DNA of 64,000 nt, taken from NCBI GenBank assembly GCA_019114755.1, contig DXEW01000003.1:1-64000 (forward strand), written 5' to 3'. Positions within the stretch are counted from its first letter, which is position 1. Each line of letters begins with the position of its first letter. The position numbers were made by a program, and so were the translations under genes. Shown here in pieces: positions 1-9,332 of this stretch. The notes beneath the pieces were generated by a model that did no database searches, was not told the origin of the DNA, and saw only the letters and a program-made list of their open reading frames with translations. The stretch comes from Candidatus Borkfalkia faecavium. Its GTDB lineage: Bacteria; Bacillota; Clostridia; Christensenellales; Borkfalkiaceae.

Positions 1-20
1 AGAATTGTGTGAGCTAAAAT
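1..20 (+). repeat. possible 3' end of a preceding copy of the structured repeat
   Basis: The first bases (GAATTGTGTGAGC) resemble the 3' end of the element copy at 49633-49850, which reads GAATTGTGTGAAC. They lie directly upstream of the full copy at 21-250, so another copy may end at the window edge. The call rests on about 13 bases only. Confidence 0.35.
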
Positions 21-250
21 ACTCGCGCAAGCAAAATCACACTTTTGCGCCAGCGCACCCAATTTGCGCGACAGCGCTCCCGCAGGAAAGGTGAAGGCTG
101 CGCGCGTTTTATAATAAGTGTGCCCTGAAAAGGCGCGCAGCCGAGGAAAACTCCGAACAGAAAACGCGCACCTTTTGATGCGCGTTTTGGTTGGGGTTTT
201 CTTCAAATCACGGAAATTTCTTTCGTCAGCTCGAAAGAAATTTCGTGAAA
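21..250 (+). repeat. structured intergenic element, copy A
   Basis: This is one of five full copies of a hairpin-rich element. In order it has a GCAAAA...TTTTGC hairpin (31-48), a short hairpin before the conserved AGGAAAGGTGAA (84-95), a 10-bp stem (96-105 with 133-142) enclosing the conserved GTGTGCCCTGAAA loop, a GGAAAACTCC/GGGGTTTTCT stem (145-154 with 193-202) holding an inner hairpin (161-170 with 179-188), and a long terminal hairpin (209-247). The terminal hairpin ends about 10 bases before the rng stop codon, which comes from the opposite direction. No protein is encoded. Confidence 0.8.
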
Positions 251-256
251 CTTCAT

Positions 257-1738
<1,482 letters not shown>

Positions 1739-1977
1739 GTATCGTTGACCTGTACCGCCCCGCAGCGGGTGCGGCAAAAAAATTTATTTCTGCGTCGTAC
1801 AAGCCCCTTATCGCCGTTTACAAACGGCCCCTTCTCTGTTTACAAGCCCCCTCGTCTTATTCATAAGTCCCTTTATCTCTTTTTATTTTAGCACAAGGCA
1901 GAATGTTTTGCAAGGAAATGCGCAAATTTTGCCCCGCTTTTTATAAAATATCGGCGAAAATTGCCCGTATGCGGCGG
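1739..1977. other. intergenic region with imperfect short repeats
   Basis: The stretch between rng and spoIVFB holds a loosely repeated CAAGCCCC/TTTACAA motif (about 1800-1870) and an AT-rich part (1850-1960). I see no convincing gene, and no strong promoter was identified. Confidence 0.4.
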
Positions 1978-2814
1978 CTATGGGGCGGTTATGTAGTCTT
2001 TGAGCGGCCGATAGATGTCCGCAGAGGAGAATAATTCGCAAATTTGCCGCTGCGAGAGGGTGGCGACGTGTTTGCCGGCATCGTCGAAGAGGGAAATTTC
2101 CAGCCAGGTGCCCCGCTCGAAATACCCCAGCGCCTGCCGCACCGTGCACCGCTGCGAGAGGGCGACGCGGCGCACGGGCATGCCGCGGGATAAATTCTGC
2201 CGCCAGTCGTAACGGATGCGGGTGTAGCGGCAGTCTTTGCCGCCGAACGACCCGCCCAACACAAATGCGGCGAAAAACAGCAGCGAAAAGTTGACTTTGC
2301 CCGCAAAACAGCCCGCCGCGAACAGGGCGGCGAGGACTGCGGCGAGGGCCGCGCCCACGCCCTTTAAGATGCGCGAAGCCGCCGCCTCGCCCCGCCTTTT
2401 GGCGATGAGGCACAAAAGCACCCTGCCGCCGTCGAGGGGCAGGGCGGGGAGAAGGTTGACGGCAAACAGCGACGCGGAGGCCGCCGCCGCGGCCTCTGTA
2501 TAGGGGTACGTTTCCGGCCACAGCCACCACAGCGCCGCAAACAGCAGCGCCGAAACAAAATTGACGGCGGGCCCCGCCAGGGCGAGGCGCACCTCGTCGG
2601 CCAGGGAGATGCCCTCGATGTCGCCGGTGACGATGGCGCCGCTGGGCAGCAGGCACAGCCGTTCCAGCCGCCGCCCGATGCGGGCGGCGTACCAGGCGTG
2701 GCCGCACTCGTGCATGACGGCGCACACGGTGGCGGCGATAAAGGGGATCAGCTGCCCGCGCAGGGCGGCAAAGGCGCCGTAGGCGACAAACAGCGGGTGC
2801 ACGCCGAAGCGCAT
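1978..2814 (-). CDS. spoIVFB: SpoIVFB-like intramembrane site-2 metalloprotease (M50)
   Basis: A membrane-embedded zinc protease; in Bacillus SpoIVFB cuts pro-sigma-K during sporulation. The 278-residue protein has several hydrophobic segments, the zinc motif HECGHAWYA near residue 35, and the second family motif NLLPALPLDGGR about 90 residues later. A C-terminal cytoplasmic part follows (the ATP-sensing CBS-like region in Bacillus). The ATG at 2814 (MRFGVHPLF) has GAGGGGCGG just upstream. An upstream in-frame ATG at 2988 would add an Arg-rich leader that is only translated minisatellite repeat. It follows the spoIVFA-like gene, matching the known operon. Confidence 0.9.
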   Translation of the reverse strand: MRFGVHPLFVAYGAFAALRGQLIPFIAATVCAVMHECGHAWYAARIGRRLERLCLLPSGAIVTGDIEGISLADEVRLALAGPAVNFVSALLFAALWWLWPETYPYTEAAAAASASLFAVNLLPALPLDGGRVLLCLIAKRRGEAAASRILKGVGAALAAVLAALFAAGCFAGKVNFSLLFFAAFVLGGSFGGKDCRYTRIRYDWRQNLSRGMPVRRVALSQRCTVRQALGYFERGTWLEISLFDDAGKHVATLSQRQICELFSSADIYRPLKDYITAP

Positions 2815-2909
2815 CCGCCCCTCGTTCGTTTTCCTTCCCCTATACAGGAAGGCGGCAAAGCGCGCCTTCTTCCCCTTCCGCGTTTGGGGGGCAGCCTCGC
2901 CTCGCGCAT

Positions 2910-2986
2910 GCGGGGCGCGCTCATACGCTCCGCGCCTCTCTCTTCCGCGCTTCTCCCTTCCGCGCTTCTCCCTTCCGCGCTCATAC
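2910..2986. repeat. 15-bp minisatellite at the spoIVFA stop codon
   Basis: The unit TTCTCCCTTCCGCGC occurs twice in tandem (2951-2980) with a diverged third copy (2935-2950). The segment GCGCTCATAC containing the spoIVFA stop (2977-2986) is repeated at 2917-2926. It fills the gap between spoIVFA and spoIVFB. Confidence 0.75.
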
Positions 2987-3775
2987 ATTCCAGACGATGT
3001 CGTTCTCTTCCCCCAAGGTATAGGCGCTGATGAGAGTGCCGCCGTCGTACATGGACACGGTGACCTCGTGCGAGCCGTCGGAATAGCCGACGGGGATGGT
3101 GGCGTATACCTCGCTGCCCGCGGGCAGGTAGGCGTAGGTGAGCCCGGAGATGACGGAAGAGAAGGAAGAGGTGTGCTCGATCTCCATCATATACACGCCG
3201 CCGCTTTCGGCAACGCTCTGCACGGTGCCGCCGCAGGGGGCGTATACGCTGGCTTCCGCCGTGAACGAGAGCACGCCCGCGTCGGAGACGGAGACGGAGA
3301 TGTTTTCGTCGGAGACGATGCTGCCCGCTTCCACTTCCGAAAAGGAGCGCTCGTCGGGCAGGGCGGCGGGCGTCTCTTCCGTCACCAAGCCGCGGAAAAA
3401 GGTGTTGATGGCGCTCTGCGGCCAAAACAGGTTGGTGAGCAAAATGCCCGCGCACAGGGCGCACACCGCAACGAACTCGCCCAAGAGCAGCTTGCTGTCT
3501 AAAAACTTTTTCAGCCGCGGGGCGGAGCCTGCCGCCCCTTCTTCCCCTGCCGCAAACGCCGCGCCCTGCTCGCCGCCCGTCGCCTCTGCGGCGGGGGCGG
3601 GGCTTTCGTAATCGGTGACGTTTTCGCCGGAAGCTGCCGCGCGCTCGTTGGCGGCCTCTACCGCGCGCGCCTTCAGCTCTTCCGCCCCGCCCTTCTTTTT
3701 GCCCCGCTTTTTGGTGACGTTGAGGGTGTTGACGGGTATTTCGAGCATCTCTGCATAGTCGATGGGTTGACTCAT
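2981..3775 (-). CDS. spoIVFA: SpoIVFA-like membrane protein with degenerate M23/LytM domain
   Basis: A bitopic membrane protein of 264 residues. It has a long charged, Ala/Glu-rich N-terminal half, one hydrophobic segment (LLLGEFVAVCALCAGILL, about residues 123-140), and a C-terminal beta-rich domain resembling LytM/M23 (VYAPCGGTVQSV, MEIEHTSSFSSVISGL) without the usual catalytic HxH motif. This matches SpoIVFA, which in Bacillus holds SpoIVFB inactive. The downstream neighbour is the SpoIVFB-like protease. The ATG at 3775 has a strong GGAGGAG site; a longer in-frame extension to 4039 would overlap the metF promoter and was rejected. Confidence 0.8.
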   Translation of the reverse strand: MSQPIDYAEMLEIPVNTLNVTKKRGKKKGGAEELKARAVEAANERAAASGENVTDYESPAPAAEATGGEQGAAFAAGEEGAAGSAPRLKKFLDSKLLLGEFVAVCALCAGILLTNLFWPQSAINTFFRGLVTEETPAALPDERSFSEVEAGSIVSDENISVSVSDAGVLSFTAEASVYAPCGGTVQSVAESGGVYMMEIEHTSSFSSVISGLTYAYLPAGSEVYATIPVGYSDGSHEVTVSMYDGGTLISAYTLGEENDIVWNV

Positions 3776-3864
3776 TGTTTTCTCCTCCCGAAACGATCGT
3801 TGCTCTATGATATGTGCCCGCGGCGGAAAAGAGAACGGATTTTTGCAAACAGAAAGGGAAATGT

Positions 3865-3893
3865 TTGCACATTTTTGCGTTTTCGTGTAATAT
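3865..3893 (+). promoter_or_regulatory. sigma-A-type promoter for metF
   Basis: TTGCAC (3865-3870), a 17-base spacer and TAATAT (3888-3893) lie about 45 bases upstream of metF. An overlapping TATAAT at 3891-3896 would have a 20-base spacer. Confidence 0.6.
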
Positions 3894-3938
3894 AATGATA
3901 GGCGGCCGAACGAAGGCCGCCCAAAGGGGAACTTTCCT

Positions 3939-4835
3939 ATGAAAATTTCGCAGTTATTTACGCAGAAAAAGGCGGTTTGGTCGTTCGAGATCTTTCCGCC
4001 CAAGCCCACGGCGGACATCGGCGCCGTGCGCGGCACCATCGAGGCGCTGGCAAAACTTTCGCCCGACTATATTTCGGTGACCTGCAGCGCGGGCGGTTCG
4101 GGCAATTCGCGCACGCCCGAGATCGCGGAGCTCGTCAAGGCGTGCGGGGTGGAGCCGCTGGCGCATTTGACCTGCATCAATTCCGAACAAAACGAGATAG
4201 ACGAGGCGCTTTTGAAGCTGCACGAGGGGGGCGTGGGCAACATTCTGGCCCTGCGCGGCGACCGCATCGAGGGGGCGAAGGAGAGCAAGACCTTCCGCTA
4301 CGCCGCAGACCTGGTGCGCTATATCCGCCGCAGCGGGTACGATTTTGACCTGGCCGCCGCCTGCTACCCCGAAGGCCACCCCGAAGCGCCCGACCTTGTG
4401 ACGGATATCCGCCGCCTGAAAGAGAAGGTGGACGCGGGCGTGACGCATTTGAACACCCAGCTGTTTTTCGACAACGACGACTTTTTCCGCTTCCGCGACA
4501 TGCTGGCGTTGGCGGGCATCGGCGTGCCCGTGCAGGCGGGCATCATGCCCCTGGTCAAAAAGGGGCACGTAGACCGCATCGTCAGCCTTTCGGGCGGCAA
4601 GATCCCCGCCAAGATCTCGCGCATGATCGCGCGCTTTTACGACGACCCCGCCTCATTGATGGAAGCGGGCATCGCCTACGCCGTCGACCAGATCGTAGAC
4701 CTGCTTTCGGCGGGCGTGCAGGGCGTGCACCTGTATGTGATGAACAACCCCTATGTGGCGGGCAAGATCACCGAAAGCGTGGCGGGCATTCTGCGCGGCA
4801 TCAACGGAGGGACGCATGCAGATCGACCGCAATGA
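3939..4835 (+). CDS. metF: methylenetetrahydrofolate reductase
   Basis: Reduces 5,10-methylene-tetrahydrofolate to 5-methyl-tetrahydrofolate, the methyl donor for methionine synthase. The 298-residue protein has the MetF TIM-barrel signatures SFEIFPPK near the N-terminus, YISVTCSAGG, and ILALRGD, followed by NTQLFFDN and GIMPL. Length is normal for the family. The start has AAGGGGAA seven bases upstream. It overlaps the next gene (MetH reactivation protein) by 20 bases, so the two are translationally coupled, and metH follows 1.5 kb later. Confidence 0.96.
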   Translation: MKISQLFTQKKAVWSFEIFPPKPTADIGAVRGTIEALAKLSPDYISVTCSAGGSGNSRTPEIAELVKACGVEPLAHLTCINSEQNEIDEALLKLHEGGVGNILALRGDRIEGAKESKTFRYAADLVRYIRRSGYDFDLAAACYPEGHPEAPDLVTDIRRLKEKVDAGVTHLNTQLFFDNDDFFRFRDMLALAGIGVPVQAGIMPLVKKGHVDRIVSLSGGKIPAKISRMIARFYDDPASLMEAGIAYAVDQIVDLLSAGVQGVHLYVMNNPYVAGKITESVAGILRGINGGTHADRPQ

Positions 4836-5460
4836 ATTTTTGCGCTATTTGGGCTGGCGGGGGCAGGAGACGGACGAGGCGTTCACAAAAAAACTGGACG
4901 GGGCGGCCAAGCGCTGTTTAGAGCTCGCCGCTCCCCGCAGCGTCTGCCGCCGCTTTGCCCTGACGGAAGAGATGGAACTGGCGGGAACGGGCGTTTTTTT
5001 GGAGGGGAAGGACATCCGCGCCCATCTTGACGGCTGCCGCGAGGCGTTTTTGTTCGCCGCCACCATCGGCGGGGAAGAAGAGCGCGAACTGACGCGCCTT
5101 TCCGCCAAGAGCGCCTTTGAAGCGCTCCTGTTCGATACCGCCTGTTCCTGCGCCATCGAAAGCTATTGCGACGACGTGTGCGCCGACCTGCAAAAAAGCT
5201 GCGGAAAAGCGCTTCTTCCGCGCTTTTCCTGCGGGTACGGCGACTTTCCGCTCACGGCGCAGAAAGACATCTGCCGCCTGCTGCGCACGGACGCGAACAT
5301 CGGCCTGTGCTGCGACGAGAGCTTTTTGCTGACGCCGCGAAAATCGGTGACCGCCGTCGTCGGCATCACCGACGCCCCCGCCCCCGCCGAGGCGAAGGGC
5401 TGCGGGCACGACTGCGCCGCCTGCCAAATGCACGGCTGCGCCTTCCGCAAAGAAAGTTGA
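4816..5460 (+). CDS. stand-alone MetH reactivation-domain protein
   Basis: Related to the C-terminal AdoMet-binding reactivation domain of cobalamin-dependent methionine synthase, here a separate 214-residue protein. The family signature RFSCGYGDFPLTAQKDI is clear around residues 134-150, and a Cys cluster (CGHDCAACQMHGCAFR) closes the protein. It presumably restores oxidised cobalamin on the MetH encoded at 6353, which lacks this domain. The ATG at 4816 with GGAGGG upstream was chosen; it overlaps the end of metF. The role of the Cys tail is not known; metal or Fe-S binding is a guess. Confidence 0.88.
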   Translation: MQIDRNEFLRYLGWRGQETDEAFTKKLDGAAKRCLELAAPRSVCRRFALTEEMELAGTGVFLEGKDIRAHLDGCREAFLFAATIGGEEERELTRLSAKSAFEALLFDTACSCAIESYCDDVCADLQKSCGKALLPRFSCGYGDFPLTAQKDICRLLRTDANIGLCCDESFLLTPRKSVTAVVGITDAPAPAEAKGCGHDCAACQMHGCAFRKES

Positions 5461-5529
5461 GCGGCGAAAAAACAGACGCGGCGAAAAACCGCTTCCTTCC
5501 AAAATAAAAAAACGCCTCACGGCAAAAAT

Positions 5530-5558
5530 AAAAAACGGCCCGCCGCATACGGCAGGCC
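5530..5558 (-). terminator. intrinsic terminator after the PIN gene
   Basis: Read on the minus strand, GGCCTGCCG and CGGCGGGCC form a hairpin followed by TTTTTT, directly downstream of the toxin-antitoxin operon. Confidence 0.65.
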
Positions 5559-5583
5559 ACAGAAAGAACGGAAGACGCCGTCC

Positions 5584-5973
5584 CTACCACTCTTTCCGCA
5601 GGTACTGCGCCGCCGTCAGGCAGCGCGGGCGGGCAAGGCCGAGCGACAGAAAATCTTTATCGCCCGTGACGACGGCATCGACCTCGTATAAGACCGCCGC
5701 GTTGAGGATGGGCTGGTCCTTTTCGTCTCGGATGGTCTTCTGCGTGTTCACCACGGCGGGGATGAGTTCGTACGAAAGTTCTGCCAAAAGCGCCTCGGCG
5801 GCGGGAAGGCGGGCGGGCGCTTTGCGGCGCAGCACCTCGCGCAGTTCGGCGATATTTTGGTCGCACAGCACGAGCTCGTCTTCGCTGACCGCCCGCAAAA
5901 GGGCGCGCGCCGGCACAGACGAGGGAAACAAGAGCGCCGAAATGAGGATGTTGGTATCGATCAATACTCTCAT
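5584..5973 (-). CDS. PIN-domain ribonuclease toxin
   Basis: A putative toxin of the PIN nuclease fold, 129 residues. The first acidic motif is IDTN at residues 5-8, and GDKDFLSLG near residue 103 supplies the later acidic residues; an intermediate acidic position is probably in NIAELREVL. Such proteins cut RNA until bound by their antitoxin. Its ATG overlaps the stop of the AbrB-type gene by one base (TAATG), so the pair is coupled. The exact RNA target cannot be read from sequence. Confidence 0.85.
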   Translation of the reverse strand: MRVLIDTNILISALLFPSSVPARALLRAVSEDELVLCDQNIAELREVLRRKAPARLPAAEALLAELSYELIPAVVNTQKTIRDEKDQPILNAAVLYEVDAVVTGDKDFLSLGLARPRCLTAAQYLRKEW

Positions 5974-6233
5974 TATACGCCCTTCCCGCCGTAGCGCACT
6001 TCGTCGACGAGCGCCTGCACGCCCTGCTCATCCGCGACGCCCATCTCTTCGGCGGCGCCCGCAAACGCGGCCTGTGCCCGCTGCAGCGCCTGCGCGGAGG
6101 CGTTGCTGATGACGATATCTCCGCTCTGATTGCGGAAAAACAAGATTTTGTCGCCCGACTTCAAATTCAGCTGTTTGCGGATCTCCGCCGGAACGGTGAT
6201 CTGCCCGTTGGCAGAAATTTTTGCCAGATTCAT
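5973..6233 (-). CDS. AbrB/MazE-type antitoxin (SpoVT-AbrB fold)
   Basis: An 86-residue protein whose first 45 residues (AKISANGQITVPAEIRKQLNLKSGD) are a textbook SpoVT-AbrB DNA-binding fold. The C-terminal half probably wraps the PIN toxin. The ATG at 6233 sits behind GAGGAGGTAGTG; a GTG at 6236 is possible. Antitoxins of this kind usually repress their own promoter, and a GAATTC-TAAA-GAATTC dyad lies just upstream of the gene. The module is inserted between the two halves of the methionine cluster and runs against it. Confidence 0.88.
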   Translation of the reverse strand: MNLAKISANGQITVPAEIRKQLNLKSGDKILFFRNQSGDIVISNASAQALQRAQAAFAGAAEEMGVADEQGVQALVDEVRYGGKGV

Positions 6234-6246
6234 CACTACCTCCTCT

Positions 6247-6262
6247 TGAATTCTAAAGAATT
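6247..6262. promoter_or_regulatory. candidate operator of the toxin-antitoxin operon
   Basis: Two GAATTC half-sites separated by TAAA lie between the TA promoter and the antitoxin start. Autoregulation by the AbrB-fold protein is an inference. Confidence 0.4.
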
Positions 6263-6290
6263 CTTTGTTTTCTTTATTTTCTGTATTTAT

Positions 6291-6319
6291 AGTATACCGC
6301 AGAAAGAGAATTTTGTCAA
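6291..6319 (-). promoter_or_regulatory. sigma-A promoter of the toxin-antitoxin operon
   Basis: On the minus strand TTGACA (6314-6319), a 17-base spacer and TATACT (6291-6296) form a near-consensus promoter 58 bases before the antitoxin start. Confidence 0.8.
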
Positions 6320-6352
6320 TCCCCTTTTTTCTGCGGCGCGAGGAACGCTTCT

Positions 6353-8749
6353 ATGGACTTCAGAACATTTTTGCAGCAGAACATCGCCGTGTTTGACGGC
6401 GCCTTCGGCACCATGGTGCAGAAAAGCGGCGCGCGCGTGGGCACCGTGCCCGAAGAGATCAACCTGACGCAGCCGCACATCGCCGCCGACATCCACCGCG
6501 CCTACGCGGCGGCGGGGGCGGACGTGATCACGGCGGATACCTTCGGCGCCAACGAAAAAAAGGTCGGCTCGGCCGCGCGGGCGCAAGAACTCATCGAGGC
6601 GGGGGTGCGCCTTGCCAAAGAGGCGGCGCCCGGCAAGTTTATAGCGCTGGACATCGGCCCCATCGGCATGCTGCTCGAGCCCATGGGCACCCTCTCTTTT
6701 GAAGAGGCGTATCAGATCTTCGCCCGCACGGTGGAAGCGGGCGCGCGGGCGGGGGCGGACCTCGTGCTCATCGAGACGATGGCGGACCTGCAGGAGCTGC
6801 GGGCGGCGCTGCTGGCGGCGCGCGAGCACAGCGCGCTGCCCGTGCTGTGTTCGATGACCTTTGAAGAAAACGGCCGCACCTTTGCCGGCTGCGACCCCGC
6901 CTGCTACGCCCTGGCGGCTTCCCCTCTGGCGGACGCCGTGGGCGTGAACTGCTCGCTGGGGCCGCGCAAACTACTGCCCATCGTGCAGAAAATTTTGGAC
7001 TATACCGATAAGCCCGTGCTGGTGCAGGCGAACGCGGGCCTGCCCGACGCCGACATGAACTACGACGTGAGCGCGGAAGAGTTCGCAGACGTATACGCGG
7101 AATTTCTGCGCATGGGCGTGCGCATCGTCGGCGGCTGCTGCGGCACCACGCCCGAATATATCCGCAAGCTGCGCGCCTTAGCGGACGGCGCCGTGCCCTT
7201 TGCCCCCGCAGGCAAACTTGCCGGCCGCTCGCTGGTGTGTTCGGCGCGGCGGATGGCGGAAGTGGACGGCTGCCGCGTGATCGGCGAGCGCATCAACCCC
7301 ACGGGCAAAAAGGCGATGAAGGCGGCGCTGCTCGCAGGCGACTGGGGCTACGCCCAGGCGCAGGCGGTGGAACAGGAAGAGGCGGGCGCGGACATCTTAG
7401 ACGTCAACGCGGGCCTTCCGGAGATCGACGAAAAACAGGCTCTTTGCAAACTGGTGCAGGCGGTGCAGGCGGTATCCGACCTTCCCATACAGATAGACTG
7501 CGGCAAGGCGGACGCCGTCGAGGCGGCGCTGCGCGTATACGCGGGCAAGGCGATCGTCAACTCCGTCAACGGCGAAGACAGGGTCCTTGCCGCCATCCTG
7601 CCCGTGGTGAAAAAGTACGGCGCGGCGGTGGTGGGGCTGACGATGGACGAGCACGGCATCCCCAAAACGGCGGAAGAACGGGTGCGCATCGCCGAAAAGA
7701 TCATCCGCACCTGCGCATCTTACGGCATCCCGCAGGAGGATATCTACATCGACTGCCTCACCCTGACGGTGAGCGCCGAACAGGGGCAGGCGCACGAGAC
7801 GCTGGAGGCGCTGCGGCAGATCAAGCAAAAATACCGCGTGCGCACGGTGCTGGGGGTGAGCAACATCTCCTTCGGGCTGCCCAACAGGCAGATCGTCAAC
7901 ACTTCGTTTCTGACGGCGGCGCTGTTCGCGGGGCTGGACGCGCCCATTTTGAACCCCAACGTCCCCGAAAACATGCAGGCGGTGGCGGCCTTCCGCGCCC
8001 TCAGCGGGCAGGACAAGAACTGCGCCGATTACGTCGCCCGCTACGCGGCGCCCATCACTAAACAGACCCCCGCCGCATCCCCTGCCGCCGCTTCTTCCCC
8101 TGCTTCGCCTTCCCCTTCTTCCGATAATAATAAAGAAGGAAGCGAGATCTTTGCCCTCATCAAAAAGGGCCTGCCCGCCGCGGGGGCGGCCTGCGCGGCG
8201 CTTTTGGAAAGAGAAGCGCCCCTTTCCGTCATCGACGACTACCTCATCCCCGCCCTCAACGCCGTGGGAGAGGAATACGAGCGCGGCACGCTGTTTTTGC
8301 CGCAGCTGATCGCGGCGGCGGAGAGCGCCAAGCTGTGCTTCGACGAGGTGAAAAAGAAGCTCCCCGGCGGCGCCGCCTCGCGCGGAGACATCGTCTTAGC
8401 GACCGTGCAGGGCGACATCCACGACATCGGCAAGAACATCGTCAAGACGGTTTTGGAAAATTACGGCTACCGCGTGTTCGACCTGGGCAAAAACGTGCCC
8501 CCCGAGGCCGTAGTTCGGGCGTGCAAACAACACAACATCCGCCTGTGCGGGCTTTCGGCGCTGATGACCACCACCGTGGTGCACATGGAAGAGACCATCC
8601 GCCTGCTGCGGAAGGAATGCCCCGATTGCCGCGTGATGGTGGGCGGGGCGGTGCTCAACCCCGACTACGCCAAAAAGATCGGCGCCGACTACTACTGCAA
8701 AGACGCCAATGCCGACGTAAAGGCCGCCGAAGAGGTGTTCGGGAAGTAA
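6353..8749 (+). CDS. metH: cobalamin-dependent methionine synthase lacking the reactivation domain
   Basis: Transfers the methyl group of 5-methyl-tetrahydrofolate to homocysteine through cobalamin. The 798-residue protein has a homocysteine-binding barrel (residues 1-290, zinc cysteines in GVNCSLGP and VGGCCGTTP), a pterin-binding barrel (about 300-570, starting GERINPTGKKAMK), and a Pro/Ala/Ser linker near 575-600. A cap domain and a cobalamin domain with GDIHDIGKNI follow. E. coli MetH has about 1227 residues; the missing C-terminal part is supplied by the gene at 4816. GAGGAA lies upstream of the ATG. Confidence 0.95.
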   Translation: MDFRTFLQQNIAVFDGAFGTMVQKSGARVGTVPEEINLTQPHIAADIHRAYAAAGADVITADTFGANEKKVGSAARAQELIEAGVRLAKEAAPGKFIALDIGPIGMLLEPMGTLSFEEAYQIFARTVEAGARAGADLVLIETMADLQELRAALLAAREHSALPVLCSMTFEENGRTFAGCDPACYALAASPLADAVGVNCSLGPRKLLPIVQKILDYTDKPVLVQANAGLPDADMNYDVSAEEFADVYAEFLRMGVRIVGGCCGTTPEYIRKLRALADGAVPFAPAGKLAGRSLVCSARRMAEVDGCRVIGERINPTGKKAMKAALLAGDWGYAQAQAVEQEEAGADILDVNAGLPEIDEKQALCKLVQAVQAVSDLPIQIDCGKADAVEAALRVYAGKAIVNSVNGEDRVLAAILPVVKKYGAAVVGLTMDEHGIPKTAEERVRIAEKIIRTCASYGIPQEDIYIDCLTLTVSAEQGQAHETLEALRQIKQKYRVRTVLGVSNISFGLPNRQIVNTSFLTAALFAGLDAPILNPNVPENMQAVAAFRALSGQDKNCADYVARYAAPITKQTPAASPAAASSPASPSPSSDNNKEGSEIFALIKKGLPAAGAACAALLEREAPLSVIDDYLIPALNAVGEEYERGTLFLPQLIAAAESAKLCFDEVKKKLPGGAASRGDIVLATVQGDIHDIGKNIVKTVLENYGYRVFDLGKNVPPEAVVRACKQHNIRLCGLSALMTTTVVHMEETIRLLRKECPDCRVMVGGAVLNPDYAKKIGADYYCKDANADVKAAEEVFGK

Positions 8750-8795
8750 GCCCGGCGCCCCGCAGCGGTGTTCGGGAAGCAGCCCGGCGCCCCCG
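8734..8795. repeat. direct repeat spanning the metH stop codon
   Basis: About 29 bases containing the metH stop (8734-8762) are repeated almost exactly at 8767-8795. The second copy has lost the stop codon through a T-to-C change and a missing base. Confidence 0.8.
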
Positions 8796-8870
8796 CACGG
8801 GCGCGCGCACCCTTGCGCCGCGGCAGTCCTCTCCCCTTGCGTCGGACGGCGCGATGACAAATGAAAGAAC

Positions 8871-8907
8871 GGCGGGCTTCCGAACAGGAAGCCCGCCGCT
8901 TTCTTTA
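8871..8907 (+). terminator. intrinsic terminator downstream of metH
   Basis: GGCGGGCTTCC (8871-8881) pairs with GGAAGCCCGCC (8887-8897) and is followed by a T-rich run. Confidence 0.8.
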
Positions 8908-8925
8908 CCGCGTATCCGGCAAAAT

Positions 8926-9037
8926 GAATCGGGCACAGAGCCTTGCGGTTCTGTGCCCGATCCATATATGATAAGGGGGAAAATGATGAGCTAAGGGATG
9001 TAACCAAACGGAAGCATCGCGCGTTTCGTTTGATTAC
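8926..9037. other. two further hairpins between metH and spmB
   Basis: ATCGGGCACAGA pairs with TCTGTGCCCGAT (about 8926-8962). A looser hairpin of GTAACCAAACG with CGTTTGATTAC follows (about 8999-9037). These may be terminators for either converging operon; neither has a good T-run. Confidence 0.45.
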
Positions 9038-9332
9038 ACGCATATTATAGCAAGCCTCGAAAAAAAACGCAAGCAATTTTTTTTATTTTTTTGAAAATTT
9101 TTTAGATAAAATTTTTCAACATTTTTTGTCGAAAATTATCATTTTTTCATTTATGCCCGCTGGTTATCGATAACATTGTACGGCATTCACACGCTTTTTT
9201 GCCGCAAAAATCAAAATGAACCGTTCTCACAAAACACGCCCGCCGCGCCGCTCCGGCAGGGATGGCCCGCCGCGCGGCGCGGGTCGCCGGGCAAAAAACT
9301 TTTGCGGGCCGGCCTGCGGAAAGTTTTGCAGA
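9038..9332. other. intergenic region with an extreme AT-rich island
   Basis: Bases 9060-9180 are almost pure A/T (runs of T and A), in sharp contrast to the GC-rich surroundings. The part from 9180 to 9330 is ordinary GC-rich sequence. I see no gene. Confidence 0.4.

Noticed and set aside
2815..2988. Arg/Glu-rich N-terminal extension of SpoIVFB
   Set aside because: It is translated minisatellite sequence; a good ribosome binding site and family-like start exist at 2814.
3897..3938. SAM or cobalamin riboswitch upstream of metF or metH
   Set aside because: The leaders are too short (about 40 bases at metF; metH has no room beyond the TA promoter), and no conserved core was seen.
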